Of a stretch of 64,000 nucleotides of DNA, positions 48,992 to 57,799 are shown piece by piece. Position 1 is the stretch's first letter. Each line of letters opens with the position of its first letter. Under the pieces are notes generated by a model that did no database searches, was not told where the DNA came from, and worked only from the letters and a program-made list of their open reading frames with translations. The stretch comes from Bog-756 sp963769905 (GTDB lineage Bacteria; Actinomycetota; Acidimicrobiia; Acidimicrobiales; RAAP-2): NCBI GenBank assembly GCA_963769905.1, contig CAVYNG010000002.1, positions 806,001 through 870,000 of the forward strand, written 5' to 3'. The position numbers and the translations under genes are program-made.

Positions 48992-49960
48992 GTGTCCAGC
49001 GTCCGCGTCGCGGTTTTCGACCTCGGGAGCAGCTCGTTCCACCTGATGGTCGTCGACGCGTACCGCGACGGTGGTCTGGATCCGGTGCTCCGGCGGCGCT
49101 CCTTCCTCCATCTCGGTACAGAGGTGGCACGCACAGGAGGCGTGCCGGCAGGCCGGGCGGCCTTGGCGATACGGACCGTCCGCCGATTGCAGCTCGCCGC
49201 CGACGACGCCGGCGTCGATGTCGTGGTGGCGCTCGCCACGGCTGCGCTGCGGGACGCAGCCAACGGATCGAAGCTGCTCGCCCGGATCGAGCACGTCCTC
49301 GGGCATCCGGTCACCCAGCTGACGGGAGAAGAGGAGGCACGTCTGTGCTTTCTCGGCCAACGTGCCGGCGTCTGGGTCGGTGAGGACCCGGTGCTCGGCC
49401 TCGACCTCGGTGGAGGGAGCCTCGAGGCGGGAGTCGGGACTGTCGACGAGGTCCGCGAGGTGGCGAGCGTCCCGCTCGGCACTGCCCGGATGAGTGGTGA
49501 GCTCGGGACCGGCGACGTACTCACGCGGGCGGACCGGGTCGCCATCGGACGTCTGACTGTGGCCAGGCTGGGCCCGATCGAGGAGATGTTGAGCCGCACG
49601 CCGAGTGCCGCTGACCGTGTGATCGCAAGCGGCGGGACGCTGAGGGCGCTTGCCCGCCTTGCCATCGGACTGCACCGTGCGGCGCCCGATGCGAGGTCGG
49701 CCCCGATGCCGGTGAACCAGGTCGAGCTCCCGGCCGGGCAGATCCTCGAACTTGCCGACCGACTGGCGGCGCTCGATCTCGAGGCCCGCCTCGCTCTTCC
49801 GGGCATCCAGGCACGGCGGGCACCCCTCTTGCCCATCGGCGCCGTGGTGCTCTCGAACCTGGTCGAACACCTTGGCCTGCACTCGCTGGTGGTCAGCGAG
49901 TGGGGACTGCGCGAGGGTGCGGTCTTCGACGCGCTCTCGCTGCGTGCTGGGCGACGCTAG
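48992..49960 (+). CDS. Ppx/GppA-family phosphatase
   Basis: A 322-residue member of the actin-fold exopolyphosphatase/pppGpp-phosphatase family. The N-terminal phosphate loop is VAVFDLGSSSFHLMV, the second is LGLDLGGGSLEAGVG, and catalytic Glu is in LTGEEEARLCF. ASGGTLRALARL follows. Only the two-lobe core is present, as in short actinobacterial Ppx proteins, without the extra HD domain. It would degrade polyphosphate or (p)ppGpp. GTG 48992 is supported by a -10-like hexamer. Confidence 0.92.
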   Translation: MSSVRVAVFDLGSSSFHLMVVDAYRDGGLDPVLRRRSFLHLGTEVARTGGVPAGRAALAIRTVRRLQLAADDAGVDVVVALATAALRDAANGSKLLARIEHVLGHPVTQLTGEEEARLCFLGQRAGVWVGEDPVLGLDLGGGSLEAGVGTVDEVREVASVPLGTARMSGELGTGDVLTRADRVAIGRLTVARLGPIEEMLSRTPSAADRVIASGGTLRALARLAIGLHRAAPDARSAPMPVNQVELPAGQILELADRLAALDLEARLALPGIQARRAPLLPIGAVVLSNLVEHLGLHSLVVSEWGLREGAVFDALSLRAGRR

Positions 49961-49997
49961 GCCCACCCGGCACGCCCGCCGTCATCCGGCGGTCAGG

Positions 49998-50150
49998 TCA
50001 AGACTTCTTGCCGAGGATCCGGTTCATCCCGGTGCCACAGGTTGGGCACTTCCCCTTGGCCGAGCGCCGACCGTTGGCCATCTCGACCTCTTCGCCCTCG
50101 AACTGCCGTTTTTCGCGGCACTTCACGCAGTATCCCTCGTACGACGCCAT
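49998..50150 (-). CDS. 50-residue zinc-ribbon protein (DUF5679-like)
   Basis: A 50-codon gene (MASYEGYCVKCREKRQFEGE then EVEMANGRRSAKGKCPTCGT and GMNRILGKKS). Two Cys pairs, CVKC and CPTC, form a zinc ribbon, and the rest is basic. It matches the DUF5679 type of small actinobacterial proteins. A perfect SD AGGAGG lies 5 bases before the ATG at 50150, which makes the gene convincing despite its size. It is convergent with the Ppx/GppA gene. The function is unknown. Confidence 0.88.
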   Translation of the reverse strand: MASYEGYCVKCREKRQFEGEEVEMANGRRSAKGKCPTCGTGMNRILGKKS

Positions 50151-50243
50151 GGTTCCTCCTCATCAGTGGCGACCATCCAGTGATTGGATGGACCGAAAGG
50201 TATCGGCCGGCTCCGATCGACGGGGGGATGGGCCGGGGTAATG

Positions 50244-53200
50244 CTAGCTGGAGCTAGCACCCGGAGGGCCTTCCGGGCGCACCGGGGGCCACGGCGGGGC
50301 GGCCTCGTGAGTGGTTCCTGGTTCGTCGGGGACGTCTCCTGAGGCCAGCGGGCCCAGGTTCTGATGCGGCTGCACGCCTCTGAACAGGGGTTCTTCACCC
50401 GATGGACCCTCAGCCAGCAGCCGCTCGATCTCGGAGGGCGGAAGCGGAGGGCTGAAGAAGTATCCCTGGGCGGTGGTGCAGCCCCGCTGGAACAGGATCC
50501 TGCTCTGCAGTGTGGTCTCGACTCCCTCGGCCATGCAGTCGAGCCCCAGCCGGTCTGCCATCGAGATGATGGCCGACACCAGGGCGTTGTTCTCCCCGTC
50601 GGGCCCGAGGACCTGTACGAACGAGCGATCGATCTTGAGCGTGCTGACCGGGAAGGAGCCGATGCGACTGAGCGAGGAGTTCCCGAGGCCGAAATCATCG
50701 ACGGTGAACCGGACACCGAGCCGCCGGAGCCGCTCGATGTTGTCCCTCGCAGGGCCGGACGAGTCGAGCACCACGCGCTCCGTGATCTCGAGGTCGAGTG
50801 AGCCGGGGTCGATACCGGTCTCCTCGAGCGTCTGGCGGATGCCCTCGAACAGATCGGGGCTCGACAGGTCCCTCGAAGCGAGGTTGACGGAGAGCCGGAG
50901 CGTCTCGAGTCCACGATCGATCCAGTCGCGCATTTGGCGGCAGGCCTCGGCGAGCACCCAGCTGTCGAGCGTCACGATGACGTCACTCTTCTCGGCGAGA
51001 GTGATGAACGAGAGGGGCTCGAGGACTCCGAGGGTGGGGTGGGCCCACCGCACGAGCGCCTCGACTCCGACCACTTCGGCGGTTTTCAGGTCGATGTAGG
51101 GCTGATACAGCAGGAAGAACTCCCCGTTGTCGAGTGCATGGATGAGGTCGGCATACATGGTTCGGTCATCGAGAGTCGGCCGCTCACGCACACTGCCGTC
51201 GGGAGGTGGCGCGTACATGCAGTAGGAGTTCCGGCCTCGGTCCTTTGCCTCGTACATGGCCTCGTCGGCGCGGTTGAGCAGGTCGTCGTAGGTGTCTCCG
51301 TGCTCGGGGGCGATGGCGATCCCGATCGAGGCGGAGCTTTCGACCTCCTCCCCGAAGAGGACGAAGGAGTCGCTCAGGGCCTCGAGGGTGCGCTGGGCCA
51401 GCTGCTCGATCGCCAGTTGGTCGGCAAGCCCCGGGAGGAGGATGGCGAACTCGTCGCCTCCCACCCTCGCGACGGTGTCCTGGCTTCGCACCGTCGCCGT
51501 CAGCCTGTCCGCGACCTGCTGGATCATGTCGTCGCCCGCTGCGTGGCCGAGGGTGTCGTTGACGGTCTTGAAGTGGTCGATGTCGACGAAGAACATGCAG
51601 ACGGGCTCTCCGACCCGGCGTGAGCGCACGAGCTCCTGCTCGACCCGGTCTTCGAACAGGCGCCGGTTCGGCAGCCCGGTGAGGGCGTCGTGCCACGCCA
51701 TGTGGGACACCTCTTCGAGCAGGTCGAGGTTCCAGATGGCGGTGGCGGCCTGGTCCGCGAGGCCGGCGAGCCGTTCATGGAGGTCGGAGTCGTTGACCGA
51801 TGCGGTCGACGTTTGCGGGCCGAAGTTCGCCGCGACCACGCCGAGGAACCCGCCTGCCGCGAAGAACGGTGCGACCACCGACGCCACGGAACCGGACTGC
51901 TCCATCAGACTTCTGATACGTGGATCCTCGGCTGCCTCGTCGAGGACGACGACCTCGCGTCGGCCGATGACTCGTTCGAATTCGGTGGTATCGGTCCGGA
52001 TCGGCACGACCTCGCTACGGGTACCGATGCGTTCGGTGCCGTTGGAAGATGTGCGCGAGCCGCGGTGGGGGACCCCCGGTGGTCGCCCATTCGCGCCAGC
52101 GCCCCTCGCCGAGTCGCGCCTGCCCGGGGTGACCGGGCGCCGCTCGCCGCTCAGCTCCAACTGGGTGAGCGGAACGATGGGGGGAATGCGGGCGGCGGCC
52201 GCACTGGTGCTCCCCGTGATTGCTCGGGGGGCGAGCTGGTTGTCCTCGGCGTCCCAGAGGTAGACGATCGCACGGTCGCAGCCGGTCACTCCGGGGACGG
52301 TGTCGGCGAGCAGCTGTACCGACTCGGCGAGGGTGGTCACGTGTGAGAGCGCTTCGGAGAATTCGAGAAGAGCTCGCGCCGTCGCGTCCGAGCGCTTGGC
52401 GTCGGTCACCACACCGAAGACGTCGAGCGCGGTGGCCGCGTAGTCGGCGAAGAGGCCGAGCACCCGCTCCTCGGTGTCAGGGATCCTGGTGCCCTGTTGC
52501 CGGAACACCGCGACCCGCCCGTAGCGCCGACGATGCGAGGCGATGTCGACGACGAGCCTTGTGCCGCCGGCATCGTCGGGGTGCTCGCGCCAGAGCTCGG
52601 CGGCAAGTACCTGCGCCCGGTCGGGGTCGAGCCCGCGGTGGTGCAGCTGGATCGGCGCGCCAGGCCCGATCCTCACCATCAAGAGGTAGCTCGCGGAGGT
52701 GATCACCGCGTCGGCGCGGCCCGCGATCTGCGAGAGCAGGTATTCGACGCCGTCGTCGAGCAGCTCGGGAGTGGTCGTGAGCGCGCCGTCGAGCAGAATT
52801 CGCAGTTGGCGAACTTCGGCCTCGAGCCTGGCGATGCTCTGTTGGCCGACTGCGTGCTGGGCGACCGCTTGCTCCGCACGAGTTTCCTGCATGAGCATCT
52901 CTTGGTCGAGCGTCTGTTGTGTCCGCGCGACTTCCTCTGCAGCGGCGCTCGGCTCCTCGACCTCGTCCACCTCGGCGCTCGGCTCTTCGACCTCGGCCAC
53001 CTCGGCGCTCGGCTCCTCGACCTCGGCCACCTCGGCGCCCGGCTGCTCGACCTCGGCCACCTCGGCGCTCGACTCCTCGACCTCGTCCTCCTCGACCTCG
53101 TCCTCCTCGACCTCGTCCGCGGCGACGTCTTCCGCCGCACCCGGCCCGTCGGCCTCTTCTTCGGTTTCTTCGGTGGTGGCATCCAACGACTCGACTGCCC

Positions 53201-54119
53201 ACCACGGCTCAGCTGTCTGGACTGTCTCTTCTTCGTCCCTCATCGGGATGGGCTCCGCCGACGCCTCCGACTCGACGGGCTCGACCGACTCGACCGGCGC
53301 CTCCGACTCGACGGGCTCGACCGCTTCGACGGCCACCTCCGGCTCGGCCTCGTCCTCGTCCTGCCGCACGGACCAGTCGTTCTCCGGCTTGCCGTTGTCG
53401 CCCCGCTCGGGAGCCGGCAGAGAAGCGCTGGCCGCCGCGATCGGCACAGCCGCCGAGGGCCGGTCCTGCTGCTCGTCAGTCCGGTCGGCGGAAACGGCCG
53501 TCTCGAGGGTCGACCCCTCGTCCCAACTGAGCGCGTACAGGCATGCCCTGCCACCTCGTGCGCTGCACTCGTGCTCGGTCAAGAGTGCCGCGGGCATTCC
53601 GAAGAGAACGGGAACCGAGGTGAGGATGCCCTTGGTCATCTCGCAGAGGTGGGCGTGGCGCGGCCGCGACGAGCGTGGAGTGACCTTCACCAGTGCGTGG
53701 TCACCCGCGACCTCGAGTACCACCGCCTCCGAGGAGGTCTCGAAGTGAGCGAGTACCTCGCCGATCTCGGCGAACGCTCGCTCCGGCGAGCCCGCCGCGC
53801 GGACCTGCTCCGCGCAGTTACTCCCGTCAGCGGTCGAGAGGAGCCGCTCGCCCACGTGCAGACCGATTGCCTCGTCGCCTGTCACCAGGGCCGCGGCGTT
53901 GAACAGCCGCACCCCTTCCTCGAAGGTGCTCCACGCTTCGAAGTCGTCGAGTGCCGAGAAGGGACGGTGGTCGCCGGCCAGGGCGAGCGCCTGAGCCACG
54001 CCGATCTCTCCCGCACGGCGGCGGACGAGATCGATGAGGACGTGGACCACCGTGCCCGAGACGCCAAGGAGCTCCCCGGTCTTATGGCCCGACTGGTCAA
54101 CTTCTGCGTGACTCGTCAT
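50244..54119 (-). CDS. Large V4R-like/GAF-GGDEF-EAL cyclic-di-GMP protein
   Basis: A 1291-residue protein. Residues 1-205 resemble a V4R/HNOB-like ligand domain (ECSARGGRACLYALSWD). Residues about 225-405 are an acidic low-complexity linker with 10-residue repeats. A short coiled coil, two GAF-like domains (about 445-570 and 575-800), GGDEF (VGGDEFAILLP near residue 886, with DIDHFKTVNDTLGH) and EAL (GVEALVRW near 1021, DDFGLGNSSLSR) follow. The RxxD inhibitory site is present (RSQD, five residues before GGDEF). Both enzymatic domains look active. It is soluble and probably senses two or more ligands. Confidence 0.92.
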   Translation of the reverse strand: MTSHAEVDQSGHKTGELLGVSGTVVHVLIDLVRRRAGEIGVAQALALAGDHRPFSALDDFEAWSTFEEGVRLFNAAALVTGDEAIGLHVGERLLSTADGSNCAEQVRAAGSPERAFAEIGEVLAHFETSSEAVVLEVAGDHALVKVTPRSSRPRHAHLCEMTKGILTSVPVLFGMPAALLTEHECSARGGRACLYALSWDEGSTLETAVSADRTDEQQDRPSAAVPIAAASASLPAPERGDNGKPENDWSVRQDEDEAEPEVAVEAVEPVESEAPVESVEPVESEASAEPIPMRDEEETVQTAEPWWAVESLDATTEETEEEADGPGAAEDVAADEVEEDEVEEDEVEESSAEVAEVEQPGAEVAEVEEPSAEVAEVEEPSAEVDEVEEPSAAAEEVARTQQTLDQEMLMQETRAEQAVAQHAVGQQSIARLEAEVRQLRILLDGALTTTPELLDDGVEYLLSQIAGRADAVITSASYLLMVRIGPGAPIQLHHRGLDPDRAQVLAAELWREHPDDAGGTRLVVDIASHRRRYGRVAVFRQQGTRIPDTEERVLGLFADYAATALDVFGVVTDAKRSDATARALLEFSEALSHVTTLAESVQLLADTVPGVTGCDRAIVYLWDAEDNQLAPRAITGSTSAAAARIPPIVPLTQLELSGERRPVTPGRRDSARGAGANGRPPGVPHRGSRTSSNGTERIGTRSEVVPIRTDTTEFERVIGRREVVVLDEAAEDPRIRSLMEQSGSVASVVAPFFAAGGFLGVVAANFGPQTSTASVNDSDLHERLAGLADQAATAIWNLDLLEEVSHMAWHDALTGLPNRRLFEDRVEQELVRSRRVGEPVCMFFVDIDHFKTVNDTLGHAAGDDMIQQVADRLTATVRSQDTVARVGGDEFAILLPGLADQLAIEQLAQRTLEALSDSFVLFGEEVESSASIGIAIAPEHGDTYDDLLNRADEAMYEAKDRGRNSYCMYAPPPDGSVRERPTLDDRTMYADLIHALDNGEFFLLYQPYIDLKTAEVVGVEALVRWAHPTLGVLEPLSFITLAEKSDVIVTLDSWVLAEACRQMRDWIDRGLETLRLSVNLASRDLSSPDLFEGIRQTLEETGIDPGSLDLEITERVVLDSSGPARDNIERLRRLGVRFTVDDFGLGNSSLSRIGSFPVSTLKIDRSFVQVLGPDGENNALVSAIISMADRLGLDCMAEGVETTLQSRILFQRGCTTAQGYFFSPPLPPSEIERLLAEGPSGEEPLFRGVQPHQNLGPLASGDVPDEPGTTHEAAPPWPPVRPEGPPGASSS
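52941..53125 (-). repeat. In-gene tandem repeats: 30-bp unit x5, then 15-bp units
   Basis: Five 30-bp units (52941-53090) encode the repeated decapeptide EEPSAEVAEV and variants. They run into about three 15-bp units encoding VEEDE (to about 53125). A second repeat pair encoding VEPVESEA lies near 53259-53330. All are in frame, so copy-number change would only alter linker length. Confidence 0.85.
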
Positions 54120-54257
54120 CCATTCCCTCGGTGCCGGTCCGGATCCGGAGACCTCGGCGGGACTTCATCTCATCATCGTCCCGCTACAGGAGTTTCTTAA
54201 CCGCCGGTGCCCATCTCAACCTGGGCTTCTTCGGAGCGGCACCGGGGATGGCCGCCC

Positions 54258-54263
54258 TACACT
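54258..54263 (+). promoter_or_regulatory. -10-like TACACT, leaderless start at 54270
   Basis: The hexamer ends 6 bases before ATG 54270. Confidence 0.5.
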
Positions 54264-54269
54264 GCGGCC

Positions 54270-54758
54270 ATGACCATTTACGAACCCGACCTCCATACCC
54301 TCGATGGGGAACCGGCGTCGATCGGGGACTACCGCGGCAGGGCGCTCCTCGTGGTCAACGTCGCCTCGAAGTGTGGCCTGACCCCGCAGTACGAAGGTCT
54401 CGAACGGCTGCAGAAGACCTACGGCGACAGAGGGCTCACGGTCCTCGGGTTCCCTTGCAACCAGTTCGGTGGCCAAGAGCCCGGCTCCGCAGAGGAGATC
54501 GCCGCCTTCTGCTCCACCTCGTACGGGGTCACATTCCCCATGTTCGAGAAGATCGAGGTGAACGGCGAGGGTCGCCATCCGGTCTATGAGGAGCTCACCA
54601 CCTTCCCCGACGCCGAAGGCGAGGCGGGAGACATCCAGTGGAACTTCGAGAAGTTCCTCGTTTCTCCCGAGGGCGATGTCGTCCAGCGGTTCCGGCCGAT
54701 GGTCGATCCCGAAGCTCCCGAGGTGATCGACGCGATCGAGGCCGCGCTGCCGGCCTGA
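54270..54758 (+). CDS. Glutathione peroxidase-family thiol peroxidase
   Basis: A 162-residue peroxidase with the thioredoxin-like Gpx fold. Peroxidatic Cys35 sits in NVASKCGLTPQYEGL, the Gln/Trp partners in LGFPCNQFGGQEPG and WNFEKFLV. A further Cys in AAFCSTSYGVTFPMF could be the resolving residue. It is the Cys form, with no selenocysteine, so thioredoxin rather than glutathione is the likely reductant in an actinobacterium. ATG 54270 is supported by a -10-like hexamer; the frame to 54207 is too long. Confidence 0.94.
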   Translation: MTIYEPDLHTLDGEPASIGDYRGRALLVVNVASKCGLTPQYEGLERLQKTYGDRGLTVLGFPCNQFGGQEPGSAEEIAAFCSTSYGVTFPMFEKIEVNGEGRHPVYEELTTFPDAEGEAGDIQWNFEKFLVSPEGDVVQRFRPMVDPEAPEVIDAIEAALPA

Positions 54759-54788
54759 CCGCGAAGCTCCGAAACTCGGGGGGATCAC

Positions 54789-55619
54789 GTGGCAAAGACG
54801 CCCACCAATCGCGAGCCGGTAGTCGATCATCTGGCAGAGGTCTGGTCCTCGCTCGCGATCGCGTGTGAGCGTCTCGACGAACCTCAGTGGGAACTGCCGA
54901 CCGACTGCCCGGGCTGGTCGGTCAAGGATCAGCTCTCTCATCTGATCGGTGTCGAGCGGATGCTGCTCGGCGAACCGTCGCCGCCTGCTCCCGCGGCAAC
55001 GCCCGATCATGTGCTGAACCCGATCGGCGAGCTCAACGAGGCCTGGGTCGCGGCGAGACGGACCCTTCCCGGTGACGAGGTGCTCGCCGAGTTCACCGAG
55101 ATCACCGGCAGAAGGCTCGAAGCCCTTCGAGCGATGGCACCCGAGGAGTTCGACGTCGTCGGGCCGAGTCCGATCGGCCAGGTGCCCTACCGCGAATTCA
55201 TGGAGACCCGCGTCATCGACAGTTGGGCGCACGAACAGGACGTGCGCCGGGCGCTCAGGCGGCCCGGCGGCCGCAACGGCCCGGGGGAGGCCACCTCGCT
55301 CGAACGGTGCGTAGGGGCCATGCCCTTCGTGGTCGGCAAGCGGGTCGCACCGCCGGACGGGACAACCGTCCAGTTCGACGTCCGCGGCCAGCTAGGCCGC
55401 CTCGTGCCCATCCGGATGGAGGGGTCCCGCGCGTCCCTCGTGCCCTCGACCCCCGACCCGTCGCCGACGGTCGCCCTCATCATGGACCAGGAGTCGTTCT
55501 GGCGGCTCGGGTTCGGGAGGGCCGAACCCTCGGCGGTCCTGGCCACCGGCGCGGTGACCGTCGAGGGCGACGTCGAGCTCGGTCGCGGGGTGCTCGACGC
55601 CATGGCGTTCATGATCTGA
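54789..55619 (+). CDS. TIGR03083/MDMPI-like DinB-fold protein
   Basis: A 276-residue maleylpyruvate isomerase-like protein. The N-terminal helical metal domain has WELPTDCPGWSVKDQLSHLIGVERMLLG, and the second metal His is in RVIDSWAHEQDVRRAL. The C-terminal domain is an SCP2-like beta domain. It is a distant relative of 38574-39329. The GTG start lies 30 bases after the peroxidase stop, so the two may share a transcript. The reaction is unknown, possibly thiol-dependent. Confidence 0.86.
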   Translation: MAKTPTNREPVVDHLAEVWSSLAIACERLDEPQWELPTDCPGWSVKDQLSHLIGVERMLLGEPSPPAPAATPDHVLNPIGELNEAWVAARRTLPGDEVLAEFTEITGRRLEALRAMAPEEFDVVGPSPIGQVPYREFMETRVIDSWAHEQDVRRALRRPGGRNGPGEATSLERCVGAMPFVVGKRVAPPDGTTVQFDVRGQLGRLVPIRMEGSRASLVPSTPDPSPTVALIMDQESFWRLGFGRAEPSAVLATGAVTVEGDVELGRGVLDAMAFMI

Positions 55620-55664
55620 CTCTGCCGTCCTGGGCACCCCTCAGTTTCGCGGGTCGCGCGCCGG

Positions 55665-55670
55665 TACACT
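55665..55670 (+). promoter_or_regulatory. -10-like TACACT, short or no leader before tig
   Basis: The hexamer ends 11 bases before ATG 55682, and no SD is seen in the gap. Transcription would start about 5 bases before the codon. Confidence 0.4.
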
Positions 55671-55681
55671 TGCTCCTTCGT

Positions 55682-57028
55682 ATGCGCGCCACCGCGGCTC
55701 CCGAAGAGGGCAACAAGGTTCGACTGTCCGTCGAGATCGACGAGGCAGAGATCGACAGGGCGCTCGAGGAGGTCGTCAGGCGGCTCGCTCGAGAGGTACG
55801 GGTTCCCGGGTTCCGCCCCGGTAAGGTGCCGCGTCGGGTGATCGAGGCACGGATGGGGGGACCTGCCGCGCTGCGCGGTGAGGCAATCCGGGAAGCCCTA
55901 CCCGACTTCTATGCCCAGGCGGTGAGTGATACCGATCTCGACCCGATCGACCGCCCGGACATCGACATCACCTCTGGCGGCGAGAGTGGGACGGTCGCGT
56001 TCGACGCGGTCGTGCTGGTGCGGCCGAGCGTCGCCATCCCGGGATTCCAAGGTCTCGAGGTCACGATCCCGTCCCTCGACGTCACCGACGAGGAGGTCGG
56101 CGAGCAGCTCGACCGGCTCCGTGCGACCTCGGGGGAGCTGGTCGAGGTGGGACGTCCTGCCCGCGACCGTGACCAGGTGACGGTCGACCTGCACGGGACC
56201 CGATCCGGTGCCACCGGAGACGACGCGTCGCGTGACCTCGATGCGACCGACTTCCTCTACGAGGTCGGCAGCGGGGGAGTGGCACCCGAGCTCGACGAGC
56301 ACCTGCGCGGCGCGCGGCCCGGTGACATCTTCCACTTCACCTCGCCCGTCGGACCGGAGGACGAGCCCGTCTCCTTCCAAGTGCTGGTCAAGGAGGTCAA
56401 GGAGCTCGTCCTCCCCGAGGTGACCGACGAATGGGCGGCCGAGGCCTCCGAGTTCACGACAGTCGACGAGCTGACCACCGACCTGCGTGCGCGCCTCCGC
56501 GAGCGCCACGTTGCGCGGGCGCGGTTCGCGCTCGAGCAGCGGGCAGTGGACGCGCTGGTGGAGCTGGTGACCGAGGAGATCCCACCGCAGCTCGTGGACG
56601 AAGAGTTCCGCGAGCGGGTTCACGATCTCGGACATCGTCTCGACGCCCAGGGGATCGGCGTCGCGGAGTTCGTTCGGGCAACCGGCCAGAACGAGAAGGA
56701 GTTCCTCGACGGGCTGCGCGAATCGGCGCTCCGGAGCGTGAAGGCCGACCTCGCGTTGCGGGCATTGGCCGACGCGGAATCCATCGAGGTGACCGACGAG
56801 GAAGTCGATGAGGAACTCGCGGAGATGGCGCAGCGTCTCGAGATGGACGTCGACCAGGTGCGGGACCAGCTGGAACGGTCGGGTCGCCTCTCGACGGTAC
56901 GCTCGGACCGGCGCAAGGCGAAGGCGCTGCGATGGCTCGTCGACCACGTCGAACTGGTCGGAGACGACGGTGAGCCGGTGTCGCGGGAGGAGTTAGAGGT
57001 GCACGAGGACGAGGAGGACTCTCGATGA
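55682..57028 (+). CDS. tig: Trigger factor, ribosome-associated chaperone
   Basis: A 448-residue chaperone. The ribosome-binding domain carries the signature VPGFRPGKVPRRVIEARMG (residues about 40-58). The central PPIase domain spans about 155-245 (GARPGDIFHFTSPVG), and the C-terminal helical arms follow. The acidic C-terminus (EVHEDEEDS) is usual. The start at 55682 is chosen because the frame to 55223 overlaps the upstream gene. It overlaps clpP by 4 bases (ATGA). Confidence 0.96.
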   Translation: MRATAAPEEGNKVRLSVEIDEAEIDRALEEVVRRLAREVRVPGFRPGKVPRRVIEARMGGPAALRGEAIREALPDFYAQAVSDTDLDPIDRPDIDITSGGESGTVAFDAVVLVRPSVAIPGFQGLEVTIPSLDVTDEEVGEQLDRLRATSGELVEVGRPARDRDQVTVDLHGTRSGATGDDASRDLDATDFLYEVGSGGVAPELDEHLRGARPGDIFHFTSPVGPEDEPVSFQVLVKEVKELVLPEVTDEWAAEASEFTTVDELTTDLRARLRERHVARARFALEQRAVDALVELVTEEIPPQLVDEEFRERVHDLGHRLDAQGIGVAEFVRATGQNEKEFLDGLRESALRSVKADLALRALADAESIEVTDEEVDEELAEMAQRLEMDVDQVRDQLERSGRLSTVRSDRRKAKALRWLVDHVELVGDDGEPVSREELEVHEDEEDSR

Positions 57029-57678
57029 GCGTCAGTGATGCAGGAAGCACACCGGGACCGCGGGCTTACAGCGTCCCGTGGGTGGTGGAGTCCACCAGCA
57101 GGGGTGAGCGGAACTACGACCTCTACTCGCGGCTGTTGAAGGAGCGGATCATCTTCCTCGGCACCCCGATCAACGACACCGTCGCGAACTTGGTCTGTGC
57201 GCAGCTGCTCTTCCTCGAATCCGAGGAGGCCGACAAGGACATCCACCTCTACATCAACTCGCCCGGTGGCGACATCACGGCACTGTTCGCGATCTACGAC
57301 ACCTTGAAGTACATCAAGCCGGACACCTCGACCTTCTGCTTCGGCCAAGCTGCCTCGGCGGCCGCGGTCCTGCTCGGCGCCGGCACAAAGGGGAAGCGGT
57401 TCGCCCTGCCCCACGCGCGCATCCTGCTGCACCAACCGTTCGGTGGGGTCGAGGGCCAGGCGAGCGACATCGAACTCCAGGCCAAAGAGATCCTGCGTAT
57501 GCGGGACCTCTTGAACGGCATGCTGGCCAACGACACCGGTCAGTCGATGGAACGCGTTTCAAAGGACACCGACCGGGACTTCATCATGACGGCCGGAGAA
57601 GCGGTCGAGTATGGGCTGCTCGACGAGGTGATCACTGCCAGGGACGCGCCGGCCATGGAGGCAGTGGGCGCCGCCTAG
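57025..57678 (+). CDS. clpP: ClpP, ATP-dependent protease proteolytic subunit
   Basis: A 217-residue serine protease subunit. The catalytic Ser is in FGQAASAAAVLL (Ser111), His in ARILLHQP (His136), and Asp in KDTDRDFIMT (near residue 186). YINSPGGDI and the handle helix are present. Actinobacteria usually have two ClpP paralogues; only one is in this window. The ATG overlaps the tig stop, and clpX follows at 57800. Confidence 0.97.
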   Translation: MSVSDAGSTPGPRAYSVPWVVESTSRGERNYDLYSRLLKERIIFLGTPINDTVANLVCAQLLFLESEEADKDIHLYINSPGGDITALFAIYDTLKYIKPDTSTFCFGQAASAAAVLLGAGTKGKRFALPHARILLHQPFGGVEGQASDIELQAKEILRMRDLLNGMLANDTGQSMERVSKDTDRDFIMTAGEAVEYGLLDEVITARDAPAMEAVGAA

Positions 57679-57799
57679 GCAATCGAAGGTGGGTGACGGT
57701 CGAGCAGCTAGGATTCGACAGCTGATCTGCCGGCACTGACCGCGATGCGATGACCGGGCAACGACTGGGACCGCTGACCAAAGGACAAGAGGAAGCGAC

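Noticed and set aside
54270..54758. Selenocysteine glutathione peroxidase
   Set aside because: Position 35 is encoded by a Cys codon (TGT) and there is no in-frame TGA or SECIS-like need.
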